A stretch of DNA of 64,000 nucleotides from Falsirhodobacter sp. alg1 (GTDB lineage Bacteria > Pseudomonadota > Alphaproteobacteria > Rhodobacterales > Rhodobacteraceae): contig NZ_BBJC02000001.1 of assembly GCF_000739715.2 (NCBI RefSeq), positions 309,167 to 373,166 on the forward strand. Reading direction: 5' to 3'. Positions within the stretch are counted from its first letter, which is position 1. Each line of letters starts with the position of its first letter. This document shows, piece by piece, positions 18,029-28,731 of this stretch. The position numbers and the translations under genes are program-made. Below the pieces are notes generated by a model. It was given only the letters and a program-made list of their open reading frames with translations. It was not told the DNA's origin and did not search any database.

Positions 18029-19507
18029 ATGAAATCGAGCCATTTGTTTACGGCAAGCCTTATCGGCCTCGGACTTAGCTCTGGCGGGGTTCTGGCGGGT
18101 GTGACCCCTGAACAGGTCTGGCAGGACTGGTCTGCCGGGGCGGAAGGGACGGGTGCGGTCATCACCGCCGAAAGCACATCAACCGAGGGCGGTGCCTTTG
18201 TTGCCCGCGGCGTGAAGATGGTTCTGCCCGACAGCGATGTCGCGATCGAGGCGACCATTGCGGGCATCACGTTCCGGGATCGGGGGGATGGGTCGGTTGC
18301 CGTCGTGCCGATGCTGGAGACGCCGGTCGCAATCAGGGCCACCCCGTCTTCGGTTGCGTATGATCCCGATCCCTCCACCTTCGAGGCAAACCTGATATTG
18401 CGCGAAAATGCTTTGTCGATTGTTGCCAGCGGTGATCCGGGGGCGGTGAAGTACGATTATACCGCGGATATGCTGGGCTTTCTGATGACGGACATGACAG
18501 GGGATGATGAACCGCTTCCCCTGCGGGCCGAGGTGAATCTGGCCGACCTGCGCGGGGATTTCCAGAATACGGGTGAAATGGCGTCGCATATGACGGCGGA
18601 TGCGGTCGACGCGCAATTCGCCAGCAGCGGCGACACCGTTTCCTTCATCGGCAACCATCATCTGAACAATCTGGTGATGGAGGGGAAGGGTTCCACCCTT
18701 GCGGCGATAACCGGTGGTCTTGGCATGACCGATCGCGTCAATGCAGGATTCGAGAGCTGGAACAACATCGCCTATTCCGACTCCACCTTCGATTTTGCCT
18801 TCAGCGACCGGAGTGTCATCGTGAAGGGCAAGGGCACAACCGGCCCCGGTTCCACGCGCACCTCGGTGTCGGCCGAGGGCAGCCGGTCTGCAGGGGATCT
18901 GGCGGAAATTGCCCTGAACGTGGATGGAAACAGGCTGCCGGTTGTTGTGGATGCGGCAATCGATAATCTGGATTGGGATGTCGATACCTCTCCCCTTGCG
19001 GCAGATGGGGCGCAGACAGTTGCCGCCAAAATTGGACTGGCAGGGCTGACGGTTTCCGACCCTCTATGGGATATGTTCGATCCGCAGCGGGCCTTTCCCC
19101 GGGACCCGGCCGATCTGCGCCTTGATCTTCAGGGAAAGATTGCCGGGCCTGCAGGGGATGATGGCGAAAAAAATCTGGAGCAGTTGACGATCAACGATTT
19201 CCAGCTGCGCCTTGCGGGGGCCGAGCTGGGGGCAACGGGCGAATTCACCCTGCCACCCTATAGCATGGACAGCTTTCCCATCGCTCCACCCGAGCCGGAC
19301 GGCACATTGAACCTAAAACTGCGCGGGGGGAACAGTGTGATCGATTCCGCCATTGCGGCCGGATTGCTGCCACAAGAGCAGGCGCTTGGCGCACGGATGA
19401 TTCTGGGGATGTTCGGCCGCCCCGTGCGGGGGGAAGAGGATACGGTGACATCGACCGTCGAAATGAAAGATGGTGGTATTTCCGTCAACGGGCAACGCTT
19501 GCGATAG
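18029..19507 (+). CDS. DUF2125 exported protein
   Basis: 492 residues with a Sec signal peptide (MKSSHLFTASLIG, cleavage near residue 23). The mature part is predicted beta-rich, with repeated short strand patterns and many Asp and Gly residues, and matches the DUF2125 family of alphaproteobacteria. Such proteins resemble AsmA/TamB-like envelope proteins in overall texture, but that is only an impression. It stands alone, divergent from the SDR gene and 52 bases before the pmbA-like gene in the same direction. Confidence 0.8.
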   Translation: MKSSHLFTASLIGLGLSSGGVLAGVTPEQVWQDWSAGAEGTGAVITAESTSTEGGAFVARGVKMVLPDSDVAIEATIAGITFRDRGDGSVAVVPMLETPVAIRATPSSVAYDPDPSTFEANLILRENALSIVASGDPGAVKYDYTADMLGFLMTDMTGDDEPLPLRAEVNLADLRGDFQNTGEMASHMTADAVDAQFASSGDTVSFIGNHHLNNLVMEGKGSTLAAITGGLGMTDRVNAGFESWNNIAYSDSTFDFAFSDRSVIVKGKGTTGPGSTRTSVSAEGSRSAGDLAEIALNVDGNRLPVVVDAAIDNLDWDVDTSPLAADGAQTVAAKIGLAGLTVSDPLWDMFDPQRAFPRDPADLRLDLQGKIAGPAGDDGEKNLEQLTINDFQLRLAGAELGATGEFTLPPYSMDSFPIAPPEPDGTLNLKLRGGNSVIDSAIAAGLLPQEQALGARMILGMFGRPVRGEEDTVTSTVEMKDGGISVNGQRLR

Positions 19508-19559
19508 GTTGCGGCGGGATCGGTAGGGCATTACGTCCGATATCTGACAGGAGACGCTG

Positions 19560-20903
19560 ATGACCAACCGACTCGAGATGCTGACGACCCGCCTACTGGA
19601 TGCCGCCCGCAAGGCGGGCGCCTCCGAGGCGGATGCCATTGCCTTGGACCAGAATGCGGTCAGCGTCGATATCCGCAACGGCGCGCTGGAGCAGGCCGAG
19701 CGGGCCGAGTCGATCGAGGTCGGCCTGCGGGTGCTGATCGGGCGGCGTCAGGCCTGTGTCTCGCTCTCTGATCTGTCGGATCACAGCTTTGCCATGGCGG
19801 CGGAACGCGCCGTTGCCATGGCGCGCGAAGCGCCGGAGGACCCGACTGCAGGCCTGGCCGATCCAGCCGATCTGGCCCGCAGCTGGGATCTGGAGGCGCT
19901 GCAGCTGGCAGACCCAGCGGATGAGCCGCCTGCGGCCCTGCTGGAGGAGGATGCCCGCCGGGTTGAGGCTGCCGCAATGGCGCGAAGCGGGATCACACAG
20001 GTAGAGGCCAGCGCCTCTTATAGCCGCCGCGCTGCCTATCTGGCGGCAACAAACGGATTCTCTGGCGGGTACGGGCGAACGGGGCGTTCGATTTCGGCCG
20101 TTGCCTTTACCAAGGACGGCCCCGCGATGGAGCGGGACTGGGCTGCTGAATCCCGTATCTTCCAGTCGGATCTGCCGGGCGCGGAGGGTGTAGGGGCGCT
20201 GGCCGCCGAACGTGCTCTGCAGCGGGCGGGTGCGCGCAGGCCGAAGACCGGTGCCTATCCGGTGCTGTTCGACGAGCGGATCGCATCAAGCCTGATCGGA
20301 CATCTTCTGTCGGCGGCGAACGGCGCAAATGTTGCGCGGGGCGGGGGCTGGCTGCGGGACCGTCTGGGCCAGCAGGTTCTGCCACCTGGTATGTCCATCA
20401 TCGAGGACCCGCTGCGCCCCCGTGCCAGTGCTTCGCGCCCCTTTGACGGTGAGGGGCTTCCCTCTCGCCGCAGGTTGATTGTCGAGGATGGTGTACTGAC
20501 CGGATGGACGCTTGATCTGGCCACCGCGCGCAAGTTGGGCATGACCAGCACCGCATCGGCATCGCGGGGCACCATGTCTCCGCCATCCCCCTCATTGTCG
20601 AATATCGACCTGACGCAGGGCACCGCCAGCCGGAACGATCTGATTTCGGGAATGGGAACCGGACTTCTGGTGACTTCGCTGATCGGATCCTCGATCAACG
20701 GTACAACGGGCGATTATTCGCGCGGTGCATCGGGGTTCTGGGTGGAAAACGGTGAAATTGCCTATGCGGTGAACGAGCTGACGATCGCAGGCAATCTGCG
20801 TGACATGCTGATGCGCATGACCGCTGCCAATGACGCACGGGCGCATCTGTCCACGCGGGTACCCAGCCTGCTGGTTGAGGGTCTGACCCTTGCCGGAGCG
20901 TGA
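19560..20903 (+). CDS. pmbA: TldD/PmbA-family protein (TldE/PmbA subunit)
   Basis: 447 residues. The N-terminal RNGALEQAERAESIEVGLRV region and the C-terminal SGFWVENGEIAYAVNELTIAGNL region (shortened) mark the TldD/PmbA family. The zinc-binding HExxxH of the TldD subunit is not seen, so this is the TldE/PmbA partner. With TldD it forms a cytoplasmic metalloprotease that processes modified peptides. No tldD is in the window. The stop lies inside the start region of cysQ, so the two are coupled. Confidence 0.9.
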   Translation: MTNRLEMLTTRLLDAARKAGASEADAIALDQNAVSVDIRNGALEQAERAESIEVGLRVLIGRRQACVSLSDLSDHSFAMAAERAVAMAREAPEDPTAGLADPADLARSWDLEALQLADPADEPPAALLEEDARRVEAAAMARSGITQVEASASYSRRAAYLAATNGFSGGYGRTGRSISAVAFTKDGPAMERDWAAESRIFQSDLPGAEGVGALAAERALQRAGARRPKTGAYPVLFDERIASSLIGHLLSAANGANVARGGGWLRDRLGQQVLPPGMSIIEDPLRPRASASRPFDGEGLPSRRRLIVEDGVLTGWTLDLATARKLGMTSTASASRGTMSPPSPSLSNIDLTQGTASRNDLISGMGTGLLVTSLIGSSINGTTGDYSRGASGFWVENGEIAYAVNELTIAGNLRDMLMRMTAANDARAHLSTRVPSLLVEGLTLAGA

Positions 20904-21663
20904 TCTTCTCATCTCTGCCGCGCGTGAGGCGGGGCCGATTGCGCTGCAGTTCTGGCGGCGCGATCCCCGTATCTGGGAAAAGCCGGATGATCTTGGCCCG
21001 GTGACCGAGGCAGATCTGGCTGTGAACGAAGCGTTGGAGCATCATCTGCGCGGCGCACGGTCCGATTACGGTTGGTTGTCCGAGGAAAGCGTCGATGACG
21101 CCAGTCGGCTTCAGGCGGATCGGGTGTTCATTGTCGATCCGATTGATGGCACGCGTTCCTTCATCAAAGGTGAGGATACTTTCGCCATCTCTCTGGCGAT
21201 TGCCGATATGGGCGTGGTTGTGGCGGCTGCCGTCTATCTGCCTGCCTTGGGGCGCATGTATTCTGCCGATATTACCGGGGCGTGGCGCGATGATGTTCCG
21301 ATCCGTGCCAGCACCTGCAGCGGTATCAAGGGGGCTTCGCTGCTGACCACGCGGCCCAACCTGCAGCCGGAATTCTGGCCGGGGGGCGTGCCCGATCTGC
21401 GGCGCAGTTTCCGTTCATCCATCGCGTTCCGCATGTGCCTCGTGGCCGAAGGTCGGCACGACGGAATGCTGTCCCTGCGCGACAGTTTCGAATGGGACAT
21501 TGCTGCCGGGGATCTGATCGCACGTCAGGCGGGGGCCGTGGTCAGCGACCGGCTGGGCAAACCGCTGGATTTCAATCGTCCGCGGCCGTTGGCTTCGGGT
21601 GTTCTGGCGGCTGCGCCCGGCCTGCACGCGGCGCTGCTTGACCGGTTGCGGTCCGATGTATGA
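20890..21663 (+). CDS. cysQ: 3'(2'),5'-bisphosphate nucleotidase / inositol monophosphatase family
   Basis: 257 residues. Metal-binding motifs: WLSEES near 62-67, IVDPIDGT at 81-88, and EWDIAAGDLI near 204-213, the standard set of the Mg-dependent phosphatase family. Most likely it degrades 3'-phosphoadenosine 5'-phosphate from sulfate assimilation. A TTG start is inferred, overlapping the pmbA gene by 14 bases, with GAGGG eight bases upstream. SuhB-like inositol phosphatase activity is an alternative. Confidence 0.87.
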   Translation: MPERDLLISAAREAGPIALQFWRRDPRIWEKPDDLGPVTEADLAVNEALEHHLRGARSDYGWLSEESVDDASRLQADRVFIVDPIDGTRSFIKGEDTFAISLAIADMGVVVAAAVYLPALGRMYSADITGAWRDDVPIRASTCSGIKGASLLTTRPNLQPEFWPGGVPDLRRSFRSSIAFRMCLVAEGRHDGMLSLRDSFEWDIAAGDLIARQAGAVVSDRLGKPLDFNRPRPLASGVLAAAPGLHAALLDRLRSDV

Positions 21664-22786
21664 TGCGCTGGTGGTGGGGGGCGGTCCTGCCGGCCTGATG
21701 GCGGCAGAGGAGATGTCGCGTGCAGGCGCGCGGGTGCTGGTGGCGGATCAGAAACCTTCGGTGGCGCGCAAATTCTTGATGGCGGGTAAATCCGGTCTGA
21801 ACCTTACCAAGGACGAGCCTGCCGATACCTTCTGTGCGCACTTTCCCGATTGGCTGCACCCCATGATTGCGGATTTCGGGCCGGCTGCGGTGATGGATTG
21901 GGCCCGCGGTCTGGGGCAGGAAGTGTTCACCGGATCCTCGGGGCGGGTATTTCCCGTGGCAATGAAAGGGTCCCCCCTGTTGCGGGCCTGGCTGGCCCGA
22001 CTGGCAGCGCAGGGTGTGGAGTTCCGGACCCGCTGGCAATGGCTGGGCGATGGGCAGTTCGATACACCGGATGGCCCGCAGCGGATTGATACCCCGCGCG
22101 TGATCCTTGCGATGGGGGGCGCAAGCTGGTCCCGCCTGGGCAGTGACGGTGCGTGGGCAGAGAGGATGCCGGACCTTGTGGCGCCGTTCCGACCTGCGAA
22201 CATGGGGTTCGATGTGGCATGGTCTGCCCATATGGCTCGGCATTTCGGACAACCGATCAAGGGGGCGCTGCTGTGTGCGGGCGATCAGCGCTTGCGCGCC
22301 GAATTCGTGCTGACGGCCAATGGGGTCGAAGGCGGAGGGATATATGCCCTGTCCCGCCCGCTGCGGGAAGGGGCGGCCCTTGTTCTGGATCTTTTGCCCG
22401 ATCAAAGCGCCGAAGGTATCGCAGCGCGTTTGATGCGAAAGGACAGCGTTGGAAACCGGCTGCGAAAGCTGGGCTTGTCTGCGGCGGCCATTGCCCTGAT
22501 ACAGGAAATGGGGCGCCCCCTGCCGGAGGGGATGGCGCTTGCGCAGTTGCTGAAAGCATTGCCCCTGATCTTGGGCGGACCGCGCCCCATGGATGAGGCT
22601 ATTTCCGTAGCCGGAGGATTGCGCGCGGATGTACTGACGGCGGATCTGGAAATGCGGAACAACCCCGGCATCTTTGCCTGTGGCGAGATGCTGGATTGGG
22701 AGGCCCCTACCGGTGGTTATCTGCTGACCGGTTGTCTGGCGACCGGCCGATGGGCCGGTCGCGCGGCCCTCAAAGGCCGGGAATAA
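21656..22786 (+). CDS. BaiN/HI0933-like NAD(P)/FAD-dependent flavoprotein
   Basis: 376 residues. N-terminal FAD motif VVGGGPAGLMAAEEMSRAG, then AGKSGLNLT and SSGRVFPVAMK, and a C-terminal GEMLDWEAPTGGYLLTGCLATG segment, all typical of the HI0933-like (TIGR03862-like) flavoproteins. The reaction is not known in most members. The ATG overlaps the end of cysQ by eight bases. Its last codons overlap those of the convergent outer-membrane protein gene by 17 bases. Confidence 0.85.
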   Translation: MYDALVVGGGPAGLMAAEEMSRAGARVLVADQKPSVARKFLMAGKSGLNLTKDEPADTFCAHFPDWLHPMIADFGPAAVMDWARGLGQEVFTGSSGRVFPVAMKGSPLLRAWLARLAAQGVEFRTRWQWLGDGQFDTPDGPQRIDTPRVILAMGGASWSRLGSDGAWAERMPDLVAPFRPANMGFDVAWSAHMARHFGQPIKGALLCAGDQRLRAEFVLTANGVEGGGIYALSRPLREGAALVLDLLPDQSAEGIAARLMRKDSVGNRLRKLGLSAAAIALIQEMGRPLPEGMALAQLLKALPLILGGPRPMDEAISVAGGLRADVLTADLEMRNNPGIFACGEMLDWEAPTGGYLLTGCLATGRWAGRAALKGRE

Positions 22787-23474
22787 GGTTCAGCACACCG
22801 CGACGGCCGAAGGTGGTATCGCCCTGACGGCCGAATGTAAATTCGGCGTTCAGCCCGATATAGGTTTCACGGCCCGAAAGCGTGTCGGTATCCCCGTCGA
22901 AGCTGCCGATCTCCCCTCCCAGTTTCAGGTTGGGCAGCACGGCATAATCTGCCTGCAACGCCACGCGCGACAGATCCTGATGTTCCAGATCCGCACGGTC
23001 ATAGGCCAGCCCCACGCCGAAATCCGGTGTCAGGGCATATCGCCCGGAAAGGCCCCCGATCATGCCGTCCAGATCGGAGCGATCTGCGCGGCCAAGGTAC
23101 AGCTCGGCCGAAATCGGAGTGCTGTGCTGCGCAACCTCGAAGCCATAGAACCGTTGCGTGTCCCCGACACCGCTCTCGGCACCATAGAATACGCCCATCG
23201 CGACATTGGGGTTGGTGTGATAGATGCCATGGACCGTCAGGTCGTGCATCGTTTCGCCGATGTCGAAGAACTTGGTCACACCCACATCGCCCTGCACCCC
23301 GAACTGCGGCGTCAGGCCGAATTCGAATTGGCCCGCAACGCCGGCCTTGGAAAGGTCGCCGTCATCGGAAAGGGCGGAATACCCGAGGGTTACGGTTCCA
23401 CCGGTAAAATCGAGGGCAAGTGCGGGGGTTGCTGCGATCATCAGCGCAAGAACGCCGGCTGCTGACTTCATCAT
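22770..23474 (-). CDS. Outer-membrane beta-barrel protein, small
   Basis: 234 residues. Signal peptide (MMKSAAGVLALMIAATPALA) followed by a chain of alternating hydrophobic/polar strands with Gly and aromatic residues, such as VTLGYSAL, LTVHGIYHT and VALQADYAVL. This is the texture of small porin-like or OmpW/OmpA-barrel proteins. It ends in PGL rather than the usual terminal Phe. GGAG eight bases before the ATG supports the start. Function unknown. Confidence 0.72.
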   Translation of the reverse strand: MMKSAAGVLALMIAATPALALDFTGGTVTLGYSALSDDGDLSKAGVAGQFEFGLTPQFGVQGDVGVTKFFDIGETMHDLTVHGIYHTNPNVAMGVFYGAESGVGDTQRFYGFEVAQHSTPISAELYLGRADRSDLDGMIGGLSGRYALTPDFGVGLAYDRADLEHQDLSRVALQADYAVLPNLKLGGEIGSFDGDTDTLSGRETYIGLNAEFTFGRQGDTTFGRRGVLNLIPGL

Positions 23475-23528
23475 TGGACTGCTCCGTTTTTTATTATGAT
23501 CTGCCTTAGCCCAACGGATTGATCCGCG

Positions 23529-24548
23529 CTAGCGCCGCATCATGGCTAGGCGGATCAGCGCGCGCTCCATGACGGCCATCAGGGGCGCCCGGCTGGCCGA
23601 TCTGAGGGTCAGATCCGTATCGATCAACAGTGTCAGAGCCTGCTCCAGCCTGTGCGTTCCCCATTCGGAGGCCTGCCGGAGCATCCGGTCTCGCCGCGGC
23701 CCGAAAACGGGCGGGCGCATGCGTGCGATGCCTTCGGATGCGCCGCTCGGATGCGCCGCAGCACCGTGCAGGGTCCGAAAATGGCGCAGTGTTGCAATGC
23801 ACAGGCCAACGGGCTGCGTACCTTGCCCTTCCAGCCGTTTCAGCAGCGGTGCAATATCCGCAGTGCGGTGTTCTGCCACGGCATGCAGCAGGTCATCCAC
23901 CTCCGCCTCGATCGAAGCGGGGGCCATTGTGGCCACCTCCTCAGGGGTCAGGGGGGAAGGATCCCCATGTTTATAAAGGCCGATTTTTTCGACCGTCTGC
24001 CGGAAATCACCAGGGTCCAGCGCGCGGGCGAGGGCAGAGAGATCGGTCATGGCAGCCGGGGATATCGCCGTCAGCCCTGCATTGCGCAGGCTCGCCTCGA
24101 TCTCCTCACGCGTGGGCGGGTCATCATAGATACCGATGCAGATGGCGTCAGGGCGCGGCTCGAATACCTTGCGCAGGGCGGACTTGGCGGTCAGCCCCCC
24201 GGCGGTCACGATCAATTGTGCGTCACCTGCCCGCCAATCCTTCAGCGCGGCCCCGATTACGGGGGCCAGCGCATCGGTCGCATCCTCCAGAAAGACCACG
24301 CGCTGGCCGGGAAAGAAGCTTTGTGCCCGAATCGCATCCACCAGCGCCGCGGGATCGCGCCGCAGATCGCCGGCCGGCAGGCGGGTCAGCCGCATCTCGG
24401 CCTCTCCCTCGGGGCCGACAAGGGCAAGGATCACTTCCTGCCGGCGCAGGGCCACGCGCATCGGGTCCGCCCCGAAGATCAGCAGGCCCGCATGTCTGGG
24501 GTCGGGGCGCGCGAAATAGCGCCCCGCTTCTGCCCCCTTGAGGATCAT
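23529..24548 (-). CDS. holA: DNA polymerase III delta subunit
   Basis: 339 residues. The N-terminal AAA-like domain shows LLIFGADPMRV and the downstream FFPGQRVVFLEDA region; Walker motifs are degenerate as in all delta subunits. The C-terminal helices include RHFRTLHGA. It is part of the clamp loader, opening the beta clamp. The start overlaps the lptE stop (ATGA), giving the conserved leuS-lptE-holA order. A longer frame reaching into lptE is rejected. Confidence 0.9.
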   Translation of the reverse strand: MILKGAEAGRYFARPDPRHAGLLIFGADPMRVALRRQEVILALVGPEGEAEMRLTRLPAGDLRRDPAALVDAIRAQSFFPGQRVVFLEDATDALAPVIGAALKDWRAGDAQLIVTAGGLTAKSALRKVFEPRPDAICIGIYDDPPTREEIEASLRNAGLTAISPAAMTDLSALARALDPGDFRQTVEKIGLYKHGDPSPLTPEEVATMAPASIEAEVDDLLHAVAEHRTADIAPLLKRLEGQGTQPVGLCIATLRHFRTLHGAAAHPSGASEGIARMRPPVFGPRRDRMLRQASEWGTHRLEQALTLLIDTDLTLRSASRAPLMAVMERALIRLAMMRR

Positions 24549-25030
24549 TGGTTCCAGATGGCCGATGTGGCCGTCAACCGTGTGACGATCTGATCGGCCA
24601 GACTGCGCATAAGACGGTAGGAGGCATCTTCCTCGGCCGTCAGTCCGGCCACGGTGGACCCCGTCGCCGAATAGCCGGTGAAGGTGGTTGCCCGCCCGCC
24701 CGTCAGGCGTTTGCCGGTCGCCAGATCGACCAGCCCCCATTCGATCGTACCCGTCACGTTGTACCGGGTGGTGGTGTTGTCCACCTGCTCGCCAAATCCG
24801 ACAGTGTCGCTTTCGATTTGATAGGTCAGCTCGTATTTTTCAACGACGGGCTTGCCCAGCCGTTCTTCCATACGCTCGACGAAATCGAAGCCGTTCTTGT
24901 CGGTCGGATCGTCCATCCGGATCGTGCTCTGCAATTCCACCGCCGCCCCGCCGGGGGCATAGGCGGGGGTGAAGCCGCAGCCGCCCAAGGCCAGCAGCAG
25001 CACGAAACTGCGGCGATCAGGCGACCACAT
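24545..25030 (-). CDS. lptE: LPS-assembly lipoprotein LptE
   Basis: 161 residues. A lipobox LGGC near residues 15-18 gives a lipidated N-terminus, and the mature start [12 protein letters not shown] is the usual one in alphaproteobacterial LptE. It partners LptD in the outer membrane to insert lipopolysaccharide. The start overlaps the end of leuS by 14 bases and the stop overlaps holA, so it is embedded in a single operon. Confidence 0.88.
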   Translation of the reverse strand: MWSPDRRSFVLLLALGGCGFTPAYAPGGAAVELQSTIRMDDPTDKNGFDFVERMEERLGKPVVEKYELTYQIESDTVGFGEQVDNTTTRYNVTGTIEWGLVDLATGKRLTGGRATTFTGYSATGSTVAGLTAEEDASYRLMRSLADQIVTRLTATSAIWNQ

Positions 25031-27548
25031 TGACGATCCGCCCCGGCACCACGATCAACTTCTTCGGTGCGGCACCATCAAGGAAACGCAGGACAGTTTC
25101 ATCTGCCAGAACCATTCGCTCAATCTCCTCTTTGGGCATATCGGCCGGAACGGTCAGCTCGGCACGCCGCTTGCCATTGATCTGGATCGGCAGGGTAACC
25201 GTATCTTCCACCAGAAGCGCCGGATCCGCCTTGGGCCATGCGGCGGTTGCGACAAGGCCCTCATGCCCGAGCATGGACCACACCTCTTCGGCCAAGTGCG
25301 GTACGAAGGGGGATAGAAGCTGCGCCATCACCGACATTGCATCACGCTTTGCACCGGCCCCCGCCTTGGACTTGGCGATCGCATTGGCAAATTCGTACAG
25401 TTTCGCCACCGACTTGTTGAAGGCGAAGCCCTCGATCCCCTGGGTCACATCGATGATCGCCCGGGCGCTGGCGCGGGCCAGCGTGCCATCGTCATCATTT
25501 GCCGGGGTCGTCTCGCGCGAGATCTCGTCCGCAATACGCCAGATCCGGGTCAGGAACTTGCCCGATGCCTCGGCGCCCGAGGCTGTCCATTCCACATCCC
25601 GTTCGGGCGGGCTGTCGGACATGACGAACCAGCGGGCAGTATCGGCGCCGAACCCGGCAATGATGCTCATCGGATCGACGACGTTCTTCTTCGATTTCGA
25701 CATTTTCGCCGAAGGAATGACTTCCACCGGCACACCCTCGCGGGTGCGGCCGTCGATCACATCCTCGGGCAGATGGTATACGGGGCGGTTCTGCGCGTCC
25801 CGCGTCATGTAGATTTCATGCGTGACCATGCCTTGTGTGAACAGGGCATTGAACGGTTCCTGTGCCGATGCTGGCAGATGGCCTGTCTTGTGCATCGCAC
25901 GGCAGAAAAAGCGCGAATACAGAAGGTGCAGGATCGCATGTTCGACACCGCCGATGTACTGGTCCACATTCATCCAGTAGGCGGTATCATCGCCGGTCGG
26001 GGTGACCGACCGGGGCGCGGTGAAGCGGGCGAAGTACCACGAACTGTCAACGAAGGTATCCATCGTATCCGTTTCGCGCTTGGCAGGTGCGGCACAGGAG
26101 GGGCAGGGCACATCGCGCCATGTGGGATGGCGATCCAGCGGGTTTCCGGGCTGGTCGAACGTCACATCATCCGGCAGGCGGACTGGAAGGTTCTCCTTGC
26201 GCTCGGGCACGGTTCCGCAGGCGTCGCAATGCACCACCGGAATCGGGCATCCCCAATAACGCTGACGCGACAGGCCCCAATCCCGCAGGCGATAGTTTGT
26301 CACGCCACGGCCAACGCCATTGGCTTCGCAGAACGCAATGGCTGCGGCCACTGCCGCATCACCTGTCTGAATCTCGTCGCCGGCAAACCCGCGGATATAG
26401 CGCACCGTTTCGGTTTTCGGCGGAACATAGGCGCCGGGCGGAATACCTTCATCGACCGGCTGAAAGACCGGGTCGATGGGCAGGCCGTACTTCTGCGCGA
26501 ATTCGAAATCGCGGGCATCATGTGCCGGGCAGCCGAAAATCGCACCCGTACCGTAATCCATCAGGATGAAGTTCGCAATATAGACCGGAAGCTCCCACGA
26601 GGTATCGAACGGATGGCGGACGCGGATGCCCGTATCCATGCCGCGTTTTTCTGCGGTTTCCAGTGCCTCGGCCGTCGTGCCGATCTTGCGGCACTCGGCC
26701 ACGAAATCGGCAATCTTCGGATCGTGACGTTCCAGATATTTTGCCAGCGGGTGGTCGGCGCTGATTGCGGCAAAGCTTGCGCCCATCAGCGTATCGGGAC
26801 GGGTCGTATAGACTTCCAGCCGGTCATAACCTTCAGGGGCATCGACGGTGGAAAAGGCGAATTGCAGCCCGCGCGACTGGCCGATCCAGTTGGCCTGCAT
26901 CAGGCGGACCTTTTCGGGCCAGTCTTTCAGCCCGTCCAGACCTGCCAGCAGATCATCCGCAAAGTCCGAGATGCGGAAGAACCACTGTGTCAGTTCGCGG
27001 CGTTCCACATCCGCGCCCGAACGCCAGCCCTTGCCATCGATGACCTGCTCGTTCGCCAGCACTGTCATATCGACCGGGTCCCAGTTGACCTGTGCCGATT
27101 TGCGGTAGACCAGCCCTGCATCCATCATATCGAGGAACATGGCTTGTTGCTGGCCGTAGTATTCCGGGTCACAGGTCGCGAATTCGCGGCTCCAGTCGAT
27201 GGACAGACCCAGCGGCTTCATCTGGTCCTTCATCACGGCGATGTTGGCATAGGTCCAGTCCTTGGGGTGGCCGCCCTGTTCCATAGCCGCGTTTTCCGCA
27301 GGCATGCCGAATGCATCCCAACCCATCGGATGCAGTACCGAAAACCCGCAAGAGGATTTGTAGCGCGCCACCACATCGCCCATCGTGTAGTTGCGGACGT
27401 GGCCCATGTGGATGCGTCCCGAGGGGTAGGGGAACATTTCCAGCACGTAGTACTTCGGTTTGCTGTCATCGCGGGTGGCTGTGAAGACACCTGCCTCATC
27501 CCATGCGGTTTGCCATTTGGGTTCGGAGATGGCGGGATTGTAAGACAT
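25017..27548 (-). CDS. leuS: Leucyl-tRNA synthetase
   Basis: 843 residues. Class I signature HMGH at 47-50 and KMSKS near 614-618, with a CP1 editing domain between them and a zinc-site region with CPSC-like pairs. Other landmarks are [16 protein letters not shown] and [10 protein letters not shown]. It charges tRNA-Leu. The ATG ten bases after GAGG is used; an in-frame extension of 100 residues reaches into the divergent LLM gene and is not credible. First gene of leuS-lptE-holA. Confidence 0.97.
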   Translation of the reverse strand: MSYNPAISEPKWQTAWDEAGVFTATRDDSKPKYYVLEMFPYPSGRIHMGHVRNYTMGDVVARYKSSCGFSVLHPMGWDAFGMPAENAAMEQGGHPKDWTYANIAVMKDQMKPLGLSIDWSREFATCDPEYYGQQQAMFLDMMDAGLVYRKSAQVNWDPVDMTVLANEQVIDGKGWRSGADVERRELTQWFFRISDFADDLLAGLDGLKDWPEKVRLMQANWIGQSRGLQFAFSTVDAPEGYDRLEVYTTRPDTLMGASFAAISADHPLAKYLERHDPKIADFVAECRKIGTTAEALETAEKRGMDTGIRVRHPFDTSWELPVYIANFILMDYGTGAIFGCPAHDARDFEFAQKYGLPIDPVFQPVDEGIPPGAYVPPKTETVRYIRGFAGDEIQTGDAAVAAAIAFCEANGVGRGVTNYRLRDWGLSRQRYWGCPIPVVHCDACGTVPERKENLPVRLPDDVTFDQPGNPLDRHPTWRDVPCPSCAAPAKRETDTMDTFVDSSWYFARFTAPRSVTPTGDDTAYWMNVDQYIGGVEHAILHLLYSRFFCRAMHKTGHLPASAQEPFNALFTQGMVTHEIYMTRDAQNRPVYHLPEDVIDGRTREGVPVEVIPSAKMSKSKKNVVDPMSIIAGFGADTARWFVMSDSPPERDVEWTASGAEASGKFLTRIWRIADEISRETTPANDDDGTLARASARAIIDVTQGIEGFAFNKSVAKLYEFANAIAKSKAGAGAKRDAMSVMAQLLSPFVPHLAEEVWSMLGHEGLVATAAWPKADPALLVEDTVTLPIQINGKRRAELTVPADMPKEEIERMVLADETVLRFLDGAAPKKLIVVPGRIVNVVA

Positions 27549-27705
27549 GGGAAAAAGGCCTCGTTTCAACTGTTGGCTCAGGTTTACACTTTGCCCCCCT
27601 GTCCGTCCAGCGACCCTTCGCAGACGCACAGAATGCCCGCCGTTTTCGCAGATTGTGCCGGTGTTTCGGATCCCCCATCTGGAGGGCAGCACGAAAGGAC
27701 AGGCT

Positions 27706-28731
27706 ATGACACTTGAAATGGGGCTGGATACCTTTGGCGATATGACGAACGGGCCCGATGGCCGTCCGTTGAGCCATGCACAGGTGGTGCGGAATGTCGT
27801 GGAGCAGGGCGTGGAAGCCGACGCGTCGGGTGTCGATTTCATCGGCATCGGAGAACATCACCGCGCCGATTTCGCCATTTCCGCCCCCGAGGTGGTGCTT
27901 GCGGCAATTGCGGCCCGGACGCGGCGCATCCGTCTGGGATCTGCCGTGACGGTCCTGTCGTCGGATGATCCGATCCGCGTATTCCAGCGGTTTTCCACAT
28001 TGGATGCGATTTCCAGCGGTCGGGCCGAGGTGATTCTGGGGCGTGGCTCCTTCACCGAGAGCTTTCCGTTGTTCGGCTACGATCTGGGGGATTATGAACA
28101 GCTGTTCACCGAAAAGCTGGACCTCTTTGCCCGGCTGGCTCGGGAACCGAAGGTCACGTGGAAAGGAACGATCCACCCCGGCCTGAAGGCACAGGAAGTG
28201 TTCCCACCAATGGAGCATGGGCCCCTGAAAGCATGGATCGGCGTGGGCGGAAGCCCGGAATCGGTGATCCGTGCCGCGAATTACGAAATGCCCCTGATGC
28301 TGGCGATCATCGGTGGGGCTCCGGCGCGCTTTCGTCCCTATGTGGATCTGTATCTTCAGACGTTCGAGGCCCAGGGCAAGACCCCGCCGCCAATCGGCGT
28401 CCATTCGCCGGGCCATGTGGCCGCCACGGATCATGAGGCGCGCGAACAGTTTTTTACGGGATACAAGATCCAGCATGATCTGGTGGGGAAAAGCCGGGGC
28501 TGGCCACCGCTGTCGCGGCAGGATTTCGACCGTGAATGTGACAGGGGGTCATTGTATGTCGGCAGCCCCGAAACCGTGGCGCAGAAAATCGCACGCACCG
28601 CGCGGGCGCTTTCCTTGTCGCGGTTCGACCTGAAGTATTCCGGGGGGCCGGTTCCGCACGGGATCACGATGGAGGGGATACGCCTCTACGGGACCGAGGT
28701 CATTCCGCGCGTGCGTGAATTGCTGGTCTAA
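27706..28731 (+). CDS. LLM-class (luciferase-like) flavin-dependent oxidoreductase
   Basis: 341 residues, TIM-barrel of the bacterial luciferase family: [13 protein letters not shown] near 45-57 is the characteristic flavin/His region, followed by [13 protein letters not shown] and [12 protein letters not shown]. The FMN- or F420-linked substrate is unknown. AAGGA lies six bases before the ATG. Divergent from leuS; bases 27549-27705 contain both promoters. Its stop overlaps the convergent rluA by four bases. Confidence 0.88.
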   Translation: MTLEMGLDTFGDMTNGPDGRPLSHAQVVRNVVEQGVEADASGVDFIGIGEHHRADFAISAPEVVLAAIAARTRRIRLGSAVTVLSSDDPIRVFQRFSTLDAISSGRAEVILGRGSFTESFPLFGYDLGDYEQLFTEKLDLFARLAREPKVTWKGTIHPGLKAQEVFPPMEHGPLKAWIGVGGSPESVIRAANYEMPLMLAIIGGAPARFRPYVDLYLQTFEAQGKTPPPIGVHSPGHVAATDHEAREQFFTGYKIQHDLVGKSRGWPPLSRQDFDRECDRGSLYVGSPETVAQKIARTARALSLSRFDLKYSGGPVPHGITMEGIRLYGTEVIPRVRELLV

